NCBI GenBank assembly: GCA_964609465.1
Contig: CAZSSQ010000036.1
Span: forward strand, 1-19,014
Length of the DNA stretch: 19,014 nucleotides
Origin: CAVSBT01 sp964609465
GTDB lineage: Bacteria > Chloroflexota > Dehalococcoidia > DSTF01 > JALHUB01
Direction: 5' to 3'
Below, piece after piece: positions 1 through 7,346 of the stretch (positions are counted from its first letter, which is position 1; every line of letters starts with the position of its first letter). The notes beneath the pieces were generated by a model that saw nothing but the letters and a program-made list of their open reading frames with translations, made no database searches and was not told the origin of the DNA. Made by a program: the position numbers and the translations under genes.

Positions 1-1
1 G

Positions 2-1033
2 CTAGGGCACCACGACCAGCTTCCCGAAGAAGTCGCTGGAGGCCATGGTCTCGAAGGCGCGGCGCGCCTCCGAGAGGGGGAAGGTGCGCGCCACCCTGGG
101 TCGTAGCTCGCCCCTTTCCAGGAGCCGGAGCACGTCCAGCACGTCGGCCTTGGTGCCCATGGTGGAGCCCAGGATGGAGAGCTGGCGGGTGAAGAGCTGC
201 CCCATGTGCAGCTCCACGCGGTGGCCACTACTGACGCCGCAGTTCACCAGCCGGCCGCCGACGGTCAGGGAGGCGAAGTTCTTCTCCCACACCGAGGCCC
301 CCACGTGGTCGACGATGACGTCCACGCCGCGGCCCCCGGTAAGGGCCAGGACACGCTGGGAGAAGTTCTCGGTCTGGTAGTTGATGGCGTGCTCGGCACC
401 CAGCTCTCGGGCCAGGGCCAGCTTCTCGTCGCTGCCGGCGGTAGCGAAGACGCGCGCCCCCAGGCGGCGGGCGATCTGGATGGCGGCACTACCCACGCCG
501 CTGCCGGCCGCCATCACCAGCACGTCCTCGCCGGGCTGAAGGCGGGCCCGGCGCACCAGCATGTGCCAGGCCGTCACGAAGGTGGTCGGCACGCTGGACC
601 CCTCCTCGAACGACAGGTTCGCCGGCAGGGGATAGACGTTGTCCAGCGGGACACGGGCCAGCTCCGCCAGGCCCCCGTCCGAGGTAAGGCCGATGACCCA
701 CGCCCGCACGCACTGGTTGTCGCGGCCCCGCCGACAGGGCTCGCACTGGCCGCAGGACACGTGCGGGTAGACCAACACGCGGTCGCCGGGCTGGAAGGCC
801 CCGTCGGCGTCCTCGCCCAGGGCGACCACCTCCCCCGCGAAGTCGCGGCCCAGGATGCGTGGACACTGGAGTCGCACCCCCTTCTGGCCCATGACCGCAA
901 AGAGGTCCACGCGGTTCAGGGAGCAGGCCCTCACCCTCACTAGAACCTCTCCGCGGCCGGCCGCGGGGTCGGGCCCATCGCCGTAGTGCAGGTGGTCCAG
1001 GCTGCCCTGATCGGTCAGGAACGCTGCCTTCAT
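2..1033 (-). CDS. Medium-chain (MDR) zinc-binding dehydrogenase / quinone oxidoreductase-like
   Basis: A complete 343-aa medium-chain dehydrogenase/reductase. The N-terminal GroES-like half carries the structural-zinc lobe with four cysteines (C94, C97, C100, C108). The Rossmann half has an AGSGVGSAA nucleotide-binding turn at about residues 176-184. The GHE motif that supplies a catalytic zinc ligand in alcohol dehydrogenases reads GRD here (62-64), so a classical zinc-dependent alcohol dehydrogenase reaction is unlikely. An NAD(P)H-dependent quinone or enoyl reductase fits better. The ATG is preceded on the minus strand by GAGGAGG, about 8 bases upstream, which supports this start. The gene is divergent from the DJ-1/PfpI gene. 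Family assignment is firm; the substrate is unknown. Confidence 0.9.
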   Translation of the reverse strand: MKAAFLTDQGSLDHLHYGDGPDPAAGRGEVLVRVRACSLNRVDLFAVMGQKGVRLQCPRILGRDFAGEVVALGEDADGAFQPGDRVLVYPHVSCGQCEPCRRGRDNQCVRAWVIGLTSDGGLAELARVPLDNVYPLPANLSFEEGSSVPTTFVTAWHMLVRRARLQPGEDVLVMAAGSGVGSAAIQIARRLGARVFATAGSDEKLALARELGAEHAINYQTENFSQRVLALTGGRGVDVIVDHVGASVWEKNFASLTVGGRLVNCGVSSGHRVELHMGQLFTRQLSILGSTMGTKADVLDVLRLLERGELRPRVARTFPLSEARRAFETMASSDFFGKLVVVP

Positions 1034-1148
1034 CGCTCATGCCTCCTCGATGCCGCCGCTTGGGCCTCGACAGGGTCGGGGTTGCTGGGCTGCTGTCCTC
1101 GGACGCTGTCGCCATCTTAGCGAAGCCGCGCAATGGGGGGAAGTGCGG

Positions 1149-1179
1149 TTGACGCGCTGCGGGGCCCGCAGTCTATCAT
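1149..1179 (+). promoter_or_regulatory. Putative sigma-70-type promoter of the DJ-1/PfpI gene
   Basis: TTGACG (1149-1154) and TATCAT (1174-1179) are each one mismatch from consensus and lie about 33 bases before the ATG. The 19-base spacer is longer than ideal. Very similar hexamers precede the E1 alpha gene at 17292. Confidence 0.45.
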
Positions 1180-1211
1180 GGTTTGAAGAGCAATCTAGGG
1201 AGGGGGCCAGG

Positions 1212-1763
1212 ATGAGTCTGGAAGGAAAGCGCATCGCCGTCTTGGTGGAGGACAGCTACCAGGAGTTGGAGTTCTGGTATCCGCTGCTCCGCTTCCGAGA
1301 GGCGGGGGCGGAGGTGGTGGTCGTGGGGCACCAGAAGGAAGCCACCTACACCAGCAAGTACGGCTACCCGGCTACCGCCGAAGCCTGCGCCGCCGACGTC
1401 TCGGCCGCGGACTTCGACGCCGTCATTATTCCCGGCGGCTACGCCCCGGACCGCATGCGCCGTCACCCGGCGATGGTGTCCCTGGTGCGGGAGATGGGCA
1501 ACGCGGGAAAGGTGGTCGCGGCCATCTGCCACGGAGGGTGGATGCTCTGCTCCGCCGACATCGTCCGCGGGCGGCAGGCCACCTGCTTCTTCAGCATCAA
1601 GGACGACCTGGTGAACGCCGGCGCCCGCTACGTGGACGCCGAGGTGGTGCGCGATGGGAACATCATCACCTCGCGGGTGCCGGAGGACCTGCCGGCCTTT
1701 TGCCGCAAGGTCATCGCTGCCCTGGAGGGCGCGCCGGCGGCAGCCGGGCCTGCCCGTCCGTAG
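1212..1763 (+). CDS. DJ-1/PfpI family protein
   Basis: A 183-aa single-domain protein of the DJ-1/PfpI superfamily. The nucleophile elbow is AICHGGW, with Cys106 followed by His107 as in the PfpI branch. The conserved acidic partner of that cysteine is probably Glu20 in the segment YQELEFWYP. The PGGY turn (74-77) is also typical. Members include intracellular proteases, glyoxalase III-like enzymes and disputed protein deglycases, so the activity cannot be fixed from sequence. The reading frame is open upstream to 1050, but the ATG at 1212 is preceded by a purine-rich AGGGAGGGGG and matches the family N-terminus, so I start there. The Ala/Pro-rich last 12 residues look like a non-conserved tail. 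A hairpin array begins at the stop codon. Confidence 0.88.
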   Translation: MSLEGKRIAVLVEDSYQELEFWYPLLRFREAGAEVVVVGHQKEATYTSKYGYPATAEACAADVSAADFDAVIIPGGYAPDRMRRHPAMVSLVREMGNAGKVVAAICHGGWMLCSADIVRGRQATCFFSIKDDLVNAGARYVDAEVVRDGNIITSRVPEDLPAFCRKVIAALEGAPAAAGPARP

Positions 1764-1859
1764 GGGCGGAGCTTCTCCGCCGCAGCACCGTATCCCTCTG
1801 AAGGCCAGCCTTTCAGGCTGGCACTTGAGGACAGGACAGAGCTGAAACTCTGTCCCTAC
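1760..1859. repeat. Intergenic array of three hairpins bounded by GTAGGG / CCCTAC
   Basis: Three adjacent perfect stems lie between the convergent DJ-1 and crotonase genes. They are 1765-1771/1775-1781 (7 bp), 1804-1810/1816-1822 (7 bp, loop TTTCA) and 1834-1841/1848-1855 (8 bp, loop TTTCAG when read on the minus strand). The block starts with GTAGGG and ends with CCCTAC, the same ends as the elements at 5825 and 10973. It could act as a bidirectional terminator or mRNA stabiliser, but it has no T-tract. Confidence 0.75.
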
Positions 1860-1902
1860 GGCCCGGTTCACAGGCCGGTTCGCGGCAATGGCGGGCGGCC
1901 TC

Positions 1903-2595
1903 TCACGTCATGGTGGCGAAGAGGCCGCCCTGCCCTTCCTCGAAGCGCCAGACGTAGGTCTGCTTGACGAAGGCCTTGATGACCTTGAGAGTCCCCAGGG
2001 GCGCCTCGGCAATGGTGCGGGCCACCGCCAGCGCCGCGTCCAGCAACTCGTCGGGCGGCACTACCTGGCTCACCAGCCCGATGCGCACGGCCTCCTGCGC
2101 GTCGATGCGCCGCCCCGTAAGACAGAGGTCTCGGGCCAGCCCCCCGCCGATAATGTCCTTCAGGGGGCCGTAGAGGGCGGGCGCCCCGAACTTGATCTCG
2201 GGATGGGCGAAGGCGGCGTTCGCGGCGGCGATGCGCACGTCGCAGAGGACAGCCAGGTCCATGCCCCCGCCCATGGCGGGCCCGTTCACGGCCGCCACCA
2301 GGGGCTTGGAGAAGTTGGCCAGCCGCCGGTGGTAGCGGTCCGACGACTCCTCGATCGCCTTCATGTGCTCCGGTTCCCGGATGGCGAACTCGGAGGTGTC
2401 GAAGCCGGCGCAGAAGGCGGGACCCTCGGCGGCGATGACCACCACGCTCACCTCGTCGTCCCCCTCCAGCTCCCCCAGGCAGCGGTCGATCTCGTTGCGC
2501 AGGGCGATGGAGAGGGCGTTGCGTTTTTCGGGCCGGTTAAGGGTGACCAGGGCCACCTTGTCCTTCTTCTCGACGAGCAGGAACTGGTAGCTCAT
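1903..2595 (-). CDS. Enoyl-CoA hydratase/isomerase (crotonase) family, short C-terminus
   Basis: A 230-aa crotonase-fold protein. The two oxyanion-hole segments are clear: AFCAGFD at 60-66 and GPAMGGGMDL at 105-114. Of the two glutamates used by classical enoyl-CoA hydratase, the second is kept (Glu133 in HPEI). The first position is Asp113, so hydratase activity is possible but not certain. Isomerase, hydrolase or lyase activities also occur in this fold. The protein ends at FATMT, about 25 residues before the usual charged tail with an EKRxPxF-like end, so it is either naturally short or C-terminally truncated. The ATG has GGGGAGGAG just upstream. An 84-base gap holding a palindromic element separates it from the nitronate monooxygenase gene upstream on the same strand, so co-transcription is plausible. 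Confidence 0.88.
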   Translation of the reverse strand: MSYQFLLVEKKDKVALVTLNRPEKRNALSIALRNEIDRCLGELEGDDEVSVVVIAAEGPAFCAGFDTSEFAIREPEHMKAIEESSDRYHRRLANFSKPLVAAVNGPAMGGGMDLAVLCDVRIAAANAAFAHPEIKFGAPALYGPLKDIIGGGLARDLCLTGRRIDAQEAVRIGLVSQVVPPDELLDAALAVARTIAEAPLGTLKVIKAFVKQTYVWRFEEGQGGLFATMT

Positions 2596-2624
2596 GTCTC
2601 CTCCCCTTGGTATGAGCCGTAATC

Positions 2625-2679
2625 GTAGGGGCCCCCCTCGCGGGCGCCCTGACAGGGCCAGGGGCGAGCCCTGCCCCTA
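2625..2679. repeat. GTAGGGGC palindromic element, copy 1
   Basis: This imperfect ~55-base element has ends GTAGGGGC and GCCCCTA and a core related to the copies at 5825 and 10973, but in the opposite orientation. It fills the gap between the nitronate monooxygenase stop codon, which it abuts, and the crotonase start. Paired arms could form two GC-rich hairpins in the transcript. Confidence 0.75.
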
Positions 2680-3660
2680 TTAGGAGCCGCCGGCGGGCGT
2701 GCTGGTGCCCAGGTACTCCTGAGCCAGCCCGCTGAGGACCTCCTTCGCCTCGCGCATGATCTCCTCCACCACCTGGCCCGCGGGCACGATATCCCGGATG
2801 AGGCCGGAGCCCTGGCCGGCGGGGGCAAAGCCCCATTCCATGTCGCCGTCGCGGATAGCAGCGCCGATCTTGTCGCCAGCCACCAAGATCTGCCAGGGGA
2901 AAGGCTCGGCCTCTGACTGGCGGTCCTTCCACTCCTCCGTCCAGCGGTTGCGGATGTTGCGGAGCGTCTTGCCGGTGTAGGCGCGGGTGACCACGGTATC
3001 GTCGTCGCTGATCTGGACCAGCTTCTGCTTGTAGTTGAGGTGGACGGCGGCCTCGTAGGTGGCGATGAAGCGGGTGCCAATGAGGACGCCGCAGGCGCCC
3101 AGGGCCAGCGAGGCGACGAAGCCGCGACCGTCGCAGATGCCGCCGGCGGCCACCACCGGGATGGGCTTGACGGCGTCCACCACCTGAGGCACCAGGGCCA
3201 GGGCGGCTACGCGACCGGTGTGGCCGCCGGCCTCGTGCCCCTGGGCGACGATGATATCGACGCCGTCCCCGGCGCAGCGCCGGGCGTTGCGGACGTTCCC
3301 CACCAAAGCGACGATCTTCATCCCCTCGTCGTGCATGTGCTGTGCCCAGGGCCCAGGGGTGCCCAGGCCGGAGACGAAGACGGGCACCTTCTCTTCGAAG
3401 ATGACGCCCACCAGGTCTTCGGTGTTGGGCAGGCCCTCGGCCAGGAGGAGGTCAACGCCGAAGATCTTGCTGGTGAGGCGCTTTGTCTCCCGGATCTGGT
3501 CGCGGAGGGTGTCGGCGTCCATCATGGCGCCGGCCAGGACCCCCAGGCCACCGGCGTTAGAGACGGCGGCCGTCAGCTCAGCCAGGGCCACGCCGCCCAT
3601 GCCGGCCTGGATGATCGGGTACTCGATGCCCAGTATCTCGGTCAACGCGGTCTTAAACAT
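2680..3660 (-). CDS. Nitronate monooxygenase (2-nitropropane dioxygenase) family flavoprotein
   Basis: A 326-aa FMN TIM-barrel protein of the nitronate monooxygenase/FabK-like family. The N-terminus has the family signature YPIIQAGMGG (14-23). AQGHEAGGHTG (139-149) carries the histidine (His147) at the usual catalytic position, and AAGGICDGRG (171-180) followed by LIGTRF (193-198) forms the phosphate-binding end of the barrel. Known members oxidise alkyl nitronates such as propionate 3-nitronate; relatives act as enoyl-ACP reductases, so the substrate remains open. The frame extends 25 codons upstream, but those residues are low-complexity and unlike the family. The ATG at 3660 has GGAAAG about 6 bases upstream and begins the conserved sequence, so it is taken as the start. 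Confidence 0.88.
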   Translation of the reverse strand: MFKTALTEILGIEYPIIQAGMGGVALAELTAAVSNAGGLGVLAGAMMDADTLRDQIRETKRLTSKIFGVDLLLAEGLPNTEDLVGVIFEEKVPVFVSGLGTPGPWAQHMHDEGMKIVALVGNVRNARRCAGDGVDIIVAQGHEAGGHTGRVAALALVPQVVDAVKPIPVVAAGGICDGRGFVASLALGACGVLIGTRFIATYEAAVHLNYKQKLVQISDDDTVVTRAYTGKTLRNIRNRWTEEWKDRQSEAEPFPWQILVAGDKIGAAIRDGDMEWGFAPAGQGSGLIRDIVPAGQVVEEIMREAKEVLSGLAQEYLGTSTPAGGS

Positions 3661-3767
3661 GCTCTTCCTTTCCGAGGGCGCCGCTCCCGGCTCCGGGCGG
3701 CCCACGCCCTCTCCGTCTCGATGGACCTGTGACAACCGGCCGAGGGCTCGACTGACCAGGCAATCGT

Positions 3768-3796
3768 TTACTACATGGCGGGGCGGGTAATGTCAA
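3768..3796 (-). promoter_or_regulatory. Putative promoter of the nitronate monooxygenase gene
   Basis: On the minus strand a perfect TTGACA (3796-3791) is followed after 17 bases by TAGTAA (3773-3768), a weak -10. It is placed about 110 bases before the ATG. The -35 is convincing; the -10 is not. Confidence 0.45.
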
Positions 3797-3835
3797 CGGC
3801 GACCACGCGACAACTCCGCAGGGGGGTGGCCGCCT

Positions 3836-3902
3836 CCTTCGACAGGCTCAGGATGGTGCACCCTGAGCTTGTCGCGCCCTGAGCTCGCCGAAGGGTCGAA
3901 GG
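3836..3902. repeat. TTCGACAGGCTCAGG-type dispersed repeat cluster, copy 1
   Basis: CCTTCGACAGGCTCAGG (3836-3852) is followed by degenerate reverse-orientation copies (CCCTGAGCTTGTCG at 3861, CCCTGAGCTCGCCGAAGGG near 3878). They form an imperfect inverted repeat between the mobB end and the nitronate monooxygenase promoter. Related copies lie at 7842 and 17347. Confidence 0.75.
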
Positions 3903-3924
3903 GCCGTCCGTTGACCGATCGCCG

Positions 3925-4458
3925 CTACCTCCCCGCCAGCACCTCTCGCTCCAGGAGGTCCGCGACCGCCGTCACCTCGCGGGGCCGGAAGAGCGGGACG
4001 GACACCTCCGGCGCGCCGTCGCTGACGACGGCCATGAGGCTATCAGGGTTGGACATGAGCTCCGGCCCCAGGCTGCTACGGTGCACCTCGATCTTGAGGC
4101 CGGGGTAGCTCTTGTAGCCCTCCACCAGCACCAGGTCGCAGGCCGAGCCGGCCAGGCGCAGCGCCTCCTCTATCTGCGGCTCGCCGGGGGTGCGCTTCAC
4201 CATGCCCAGGCGCCGCGGCGACACAACCACCGTAGCCTCGCTGCCGGCCTGGAAGTGGCGCCAGCTATCCTTGCCCCGCTGGTCCAGGTCGAAGCCGTGG
4301 GAGGCGTGCTTGATGGTGGACACCCGGTATCCGCGTCGACGCAGCTCGCGGGTTAGGCGGACCACCAGGAGCGTCTTGCCGGACCCCGACCTGCCGACGA
4401 TGTGAACGACGGCCGGTCCTCGCCTTCGCCGCCCGGGCGGGCCATGCGGCCGCGCCAC
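3925..4458 (-). CDS. mobB: Molybdopterin-guanine dinucleotide biosynthesis adapter MobB
   Basis: A 177-aa P-loop GTPase-like protein matching MobB. Walker A is GRSGSGKT at 22-29. Then comes the highly typical block TIKHASHGFDLDQRGKDSWR (48-67), and LVEGYK at 111-116. MobB assists MobA in attaching GMP to molybdopterin to make the bis-MGD cofactor of DMSO-reductase-type enzymes. The start is a GTG that lies one base after the stop codon of the CoA-transferase B gene. Its ribosome-binding GGAG lies inside the end of that gene, so translation is probably coupled. The first 15 residues are Arg/Pro/Gly-rich and poorly conserved, and a later GTG is possible. No mobA or molybdoenzyme gene is visible here, so its place in a CoA-transferase operon looks incidental. 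Confidence 0.92.
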   Translation of the reverse strand: MARPHGPPGRRRRGPAVVHIVGRSGSGKTLLVVRLTRELRRRGYRVSTIKHASHGFDLDQRGKDSWRHFQAGSEATVVVSPRRLGMVKRTPGEPQIEEALRLAGSACDLVLVEGYKSYPGLKIEVHRSSLGPELMSNPDSLMAVVSDGAPEVSVPLFRPREVTAVADLLEREVLAGR

Positions 4459-4459
4459 C

Positions 4460-5125
4460 CTAGAGCTCCATCTCCCGCAGGTCCGGCGGCCGTATGAGGC
4501 GTGGCTCCGAGGCCTCCTGCACCTCCTCGAAGGTGACGCCGGGGGCCACTTCGCGCACCACCAGGCCCTCGGGCGTCACCTCGATGGCGGCCAGGTTCGT
4601 CACGATCAGGTCCACGGCCCGGATGGCCGTCACCGGATAAGAGCACTCGCGGACGATGCGCGGCCGGCCATCCCTGGTGGTGTGCTCCATGGCTACCACT
4701 ACCCGGGCGGCGCCGACGGCCAGGTCCATGGCCCCGCCGATGCTGCCCACGGCCTTCTCGGGCACCATCCAGTTCGCCAGGTCGCCCTTCTCCGAGACCT
4801 GGAGGCCCCCCAGAACGGTCATGTCCACGTGCCCGCCGCGGATCATGGCGAAGGAGTCGGCGCTGTGGAAGAAGCAGGCGCCGGGGAGGAGGGTCACCGG
4901 CTGGCCGCCGGCGTTGATGAGGTCGGCGTCGATCTGCTCCTCTTCGGCGATGCCGCCGTAGCCCAGGATGCCGTTCTCGGCCTGGAAGATGACGGTGATG
5001 CCCTCCGGGATGAAGTTGGCCACCTGGGTGGGCAGCCCGATGCCCAGGTTGACGACCATGCCGTCGCGCAGCTCCCGCGCTACCCTCAGGGCGATGAGCT
5101 CACGAGTCAAACCAGCGGACTTCAT
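4460..5125 (-). CDS. 3-oxoacid/acyl CoA-transferase, subunit B
   Basis: A 221-aa beta subunit of a family I CoA-transferase. The catalytic glutamate lies in the signature ENGILGYG (Glu50, residues 50-57), preceded by the GIGLPT motif at 28-33. The length is normal for a B subunit. These enzymes move CoA between an acyl-CoA donor and a free acid through a glutamyl-CoA thioester, often with succinyl-CoA or acetyl-CoA as donor. The gene overlaps the end of the A-subunit gene by 26 bases, and mobB follows one base after its stop, so the three form one transcription unit. The sequence resembles SCOT/AtoA-type proteins, but the acid cannot be identified. The ATG follows an AGAGAGAG purine run. Confidence 0.92.
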   Translation of the reverse strand: MKSAGLTRELIALRVARELRDGMVVNLGIGLPTQVANFIPEGITVIFQAENGILGYGGIAEEEQIDADLINAGGQPVTLLPGACFFHSADSFAMIRGGHVDMTVLGGLQVSEKGDLANWMVPEKAVGSIGGAMDLAVGAARVVVAMEHTTRDGRPRIVRECSYPVTAIRAVDLIVTNLAAIEVTPEGLVVREVAPGVTFEEVQEASEPRLIRPPDLREMEL

Positions 5126-5792
5126 CTCTCTCTGCCTGTACTATGCGCTTGACGAAGATGCCCGGCGTGACGACGACCTCCGGGTCCAGGGCGCCGGCCG
5201 GCACGATCTCCTGCACCTCGGCGATGGTGACGCCGGCGGCGGTGGCCATGACGGGGTTGAAGTTGCGGGTAGTCATCCGGTAGACCAGGTTGCCCATGGT
5301 GTCGGCTCGCTGGGCGCGGATGAGGGCGAAGTCGGCCCGCAGGGGCATCTCCAGGATGTACTCGCGGCCGTTCAGCGTCCGCCGCTCCTTGCCCTGCTCA
5401 ACGACCGTGCCGACGCCGGTGGGGGTGTAGAACCCACCGAGCCCGGCGCCGCCGGCCCGGACGCGCTCCGCCACCGTGCCCTGGGGCACCACCTCCACCT
5501 CGATGTCGCCCGCCCGCCACTGCTCCTGCAGGAAGGTGGTCCGCGCGCCCCAGGTGCGGATAGGGAAGGAACCGATGAACTTGCGCACCTGCCGGTTCTC
5601 GAAGAGGATGTCCAGGCGGTCGCCCAGGCCCACGTTGTTAGTGATGATCGTGAGATCGCGGGCCCCCTGGTCGGCGAGGGCGAAGACCAGCTTGGCCGGG
5701 GAACCCACCGGCCCGAAGCCCCCGATCATGATGACGGCGCCGTCGAAGATGTCGGCTACCGCCTCGGCGGGGCTGGCATAGACCTTGTTCAC
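5100..5792 (-). CDS. 3-oxoacid/acyl CoA-transferase, subunit A
   Basis: A 230-aa alpha subunit of the same CoA-transferase. The CoA-binding region MIGGFGPVGSPAKL lies near residues 21-34. TTRNFNPVMATAA and the PGIFVKRIV near the C-terminus are typical of ScoA/AtoD proteins. The frame is open 49 codons further upstream, but that part is translated from a palindromic repeat (5825-5880) and has no family similarity. I start at the GTG at 5792, preceded by AGGAG and a purine-rich GGGGAGAGG. Subunits A and B form the active heteromer; the 26-base overlap with B suggests translational coupling and equal synthesis. Confidence 0.9.
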   Translation of the reverse strand: MNKVYASPAEAVADIFDGAVIMIGGFGPVGSPAKLVFALADQGARDLTIITNNVGLGDRLDILFENRQVRKFIGSFPIRTWGARTTFLQEQWRAGDIEVEVVPQGTVAERVRAGGAGLGGFYTPTGVGTVVEQGKERRTLNGREYILEMPLRADFALIRAQRADTMGNLVYRMTTRNFNPVMATAAGVTIAEVQEIVPAGALDPEVVVTPGIFVKRIVQAERDEVRWFDS

Positions 5793-5824
5793 TCCTGTCG
5801 CCTCTCCCCTCAAGCCCAGGATAT

Positions 5825-5880
5825 GTAGGGGCAGGGCTCGCCCCTGCCCTTCTGAGGGTGCCCGCGAGGGGCGCCCCCAC
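5825..5880. repeat. GTAGGGGC palindromic element, copy 2
   Basis: This 56-base element begins GTAGGGGCAGGGCTCGCCCC and ends GGGGCGCCCCCAC. Two hairpins are possible: GGGCAGGG with CCCTGCCC, and GGCGCCC-type arms around GCGAG. It lies between the probable CoA-transferase promoter and its GTG start, so it would be transcribed as part of the 5' leader. Confidence 0.8.
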
Positions 5881-5910
5881 GCAAGGGCCTCTATCCCCAA
5901 GACAGCAAGT

Positions 5911-5939
5911 ATGATAGAACGAAGGCGCGTCCCGGCCAA
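5911..5939 (-). promoter_or_regulatory. Putative promoter of the CoA-transferase/mobB operon
   Basis: On the minus strand, TTGGCC (5939-5934, 4/6) and TATCAT (5916-5911, 5/6) are separated by 17 bases. The predicted transcript would start near 5904 and carry palindromic element copy 2 in a leader of about 110 bases. Confidence 0.45.
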
Positions 5940-6011
5940 GGGGTGGCCCCGGCCGCTTCTCGATCTGCTGTCGGACTCGTCCCCACATGAGCGCTAAGGA
6001 GGTACAAGCCT

Positions 6012-7334
6012 ATGCGCAGAGTCTGCATCGTGTCCGGGGGCATCACCAAGTTTGCCAAGGCCAATCTTCTCACCCAGGAGGCCATGTGCAAAGATGCCCT
6101 GGACTATGCGCTGAACGACCTGAACGGACGCCTGGAGTTGCGAGACATCCAGAGCACCATCTGCACCTACTTCTCCGACCACTTCAACGCCCAGCTACTG
6201 TTCGACTCCCTGACCCAGGACTACCTGGCCATGTGCCCCCGGCCCTCGATGCGCATCGAGGGAGGCGGCGCCACCGGCGGCCTGGGCATCCGGGCGGGGT
6301 ACATGGACGTGGCCTCGGGCCTCTCCGACCTCTGCCTGGTTTACGGCTTCGAGAAGATGAGCGAGGTGACCACGGCCAAGGGCAACGAGTTCATCGCCCT
6401 GGCCTCGGATACTGACTTCGACTTCCCAGTTGGGGGCTTCTACTCCGGCTACTACGCCACCATGGCCCAGCGCCACATGTACGAGTTCGGCACTACCGCC
6501 GAGCAGATGGGCCGCATCGCCGTCAAGAACTACGAGAATGCCTTCCACAACCGCTGGGCCCAGAAGCACGAGCGCTGGACCATCGAGGGCGTCCTCAACG
6601 CGCCCCTTATCTCCACGCCCCTGACCCGGCCGATGGTCTGCGTCATGAGCGACGGCGCCGCCTGCGTCATCCTTTGCACGGAGGAGCGGGCCAAGCGCCT
6701 GCGTCCCAAGGGCGACTACGCGGTCCTCACCGGCCTCGGCTGCGGCACCGACACGATGCGCCTGGGCGACCGGCCCCGGGGCGACGTGATCCTGCTGCCC
6801 GGCCAGGAGCGCAGCGCCTATGACTACAAGACCCGCCAGGGGGAGCCCCTCAACGGGCTCTGGCCCGGCGTCGCCTCCTTCCGTGGCGGGCGCGAGGCCG
6901 CTCGCCAGGCCTACGCCATGGCCGGCATCACTAACCCCCTGGAGCAGATCGACTTCGCCGAGGTGCACGACGCCTATGCTTCCAGCGAGCTCCAGACTTA
7001 CGAGGACATGGGCTTCGCCCTCTACGGTCAGGGGGGCCGCTTCGTGGACGAGGGCCACCCGTACATCGGCGGTAAGCTGCCCGTGAACCCCTCCGGCGGC
7101 CTGCTGGCCTGCGGCCACCCGGTGGGGGCTACCGGCATCATGCAGGGGGTCTTCGCCCTCTGGCAGCTCCAGGGCCGCATGGGCGAGCATTGCAGTGACC
7201 CCGAGGCCGGCATCGACGGCGCGCCTATCCAGGTGAAGAAGGCCCGCCGCGGCCTCATCCACAGCCACGCCGGAACGGGCACCTACATCACCGTGAACAT
7301 CATGGAAACCCCCGACCTGGCGGCGGAACACTGA
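6012..7334 (+). CDS. Thiolase-fold, SCP-x/Ltp-like protein lacking the nucleophilic cysteine
   Basis: A 440-aa thiolase-superfamily protein of the lipid-transfer/SCP-x branch. The segment that normally reads GxCASGG around the nucleophilic cysteine is RIEGGGATGG here (81-90), with Gly86 in place of Cys. The second cysteine near the C-terminus is also absent (GTGTY at 421-425). The two histidine motifs are kept: EVHD (His319) and GHPVGATG (His369). Ordinary thiolysis or condensation through an acyl-enzyme is therefore unlikely. In the Ltp2 family, thiolase-like proteins paired with DUF35 partners act as (retro-)aldolases on CoA-thioester side chains, and the next gene here is a DUF35 protein only 12 bases away. 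A perfect AAGGAGGT (5996-6003) supports the start. It is divergent from the CoA-transferase operon. Confidence 0.9.
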   Translation: MRRVCIVSGGITKFAKANLLTQEAMCKDALDYALNDLNGRLELRDIQSTICTYFSDHFNAQLLFDSLTQDYLAMCPRPSMRIEGGGATGGLGIRAGYMDVASGLSDLCLVYGFEKMSEVTTAKGNEFIALASDTDFDFPVGGFYSGYYATMAQRHMYEFGTTAEQMGRIAVKNYENAFHNRWAQKHERWTIEGVLNAPLISTPLTRPMVCVMSDGAACVILCTEERAKRLRPKGDYAVLTGLGCGTDTMRLGDRPRGDVILLPGQERSAYDYKTRQGEPLNGLWPGVASFRGGREAARQAYAMAGITNPLEQIDFAEVHDAYASSELQTYEDMGFALYGQGGRFVDEGHPYIGGKLPVNPSGGLLACGHPVGATGIMQGVFALWQLQGRMGEHCSDPEAGIDGAPIQVKKARRGLIHSHAGTGTYITVNIMETPDLAAEH

Positions 7335-7346
7335 GGAGGAACCGAC

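Noticed and set aside
2625..2679. Repeated palindromes as a CRISPR array
   Set aside because: Copies are kilobases apart, have no regular spacers, and no cas genes are present.
3661..3735. 25-codon N-terminal extension of the nitronate monooxygenase
   Set aside because: Low-complexity residues; the conserved sequence begins at the ATG at 3660 with a ribosome-binding site.
5793..5939. 49-codon N-terminal extension of CoA-transferase A
   Set aside because: It reads through a palindromic repeat and the probable promoter; it has no family similarity, and the GTG at 5792 has a ribosome-binding site.
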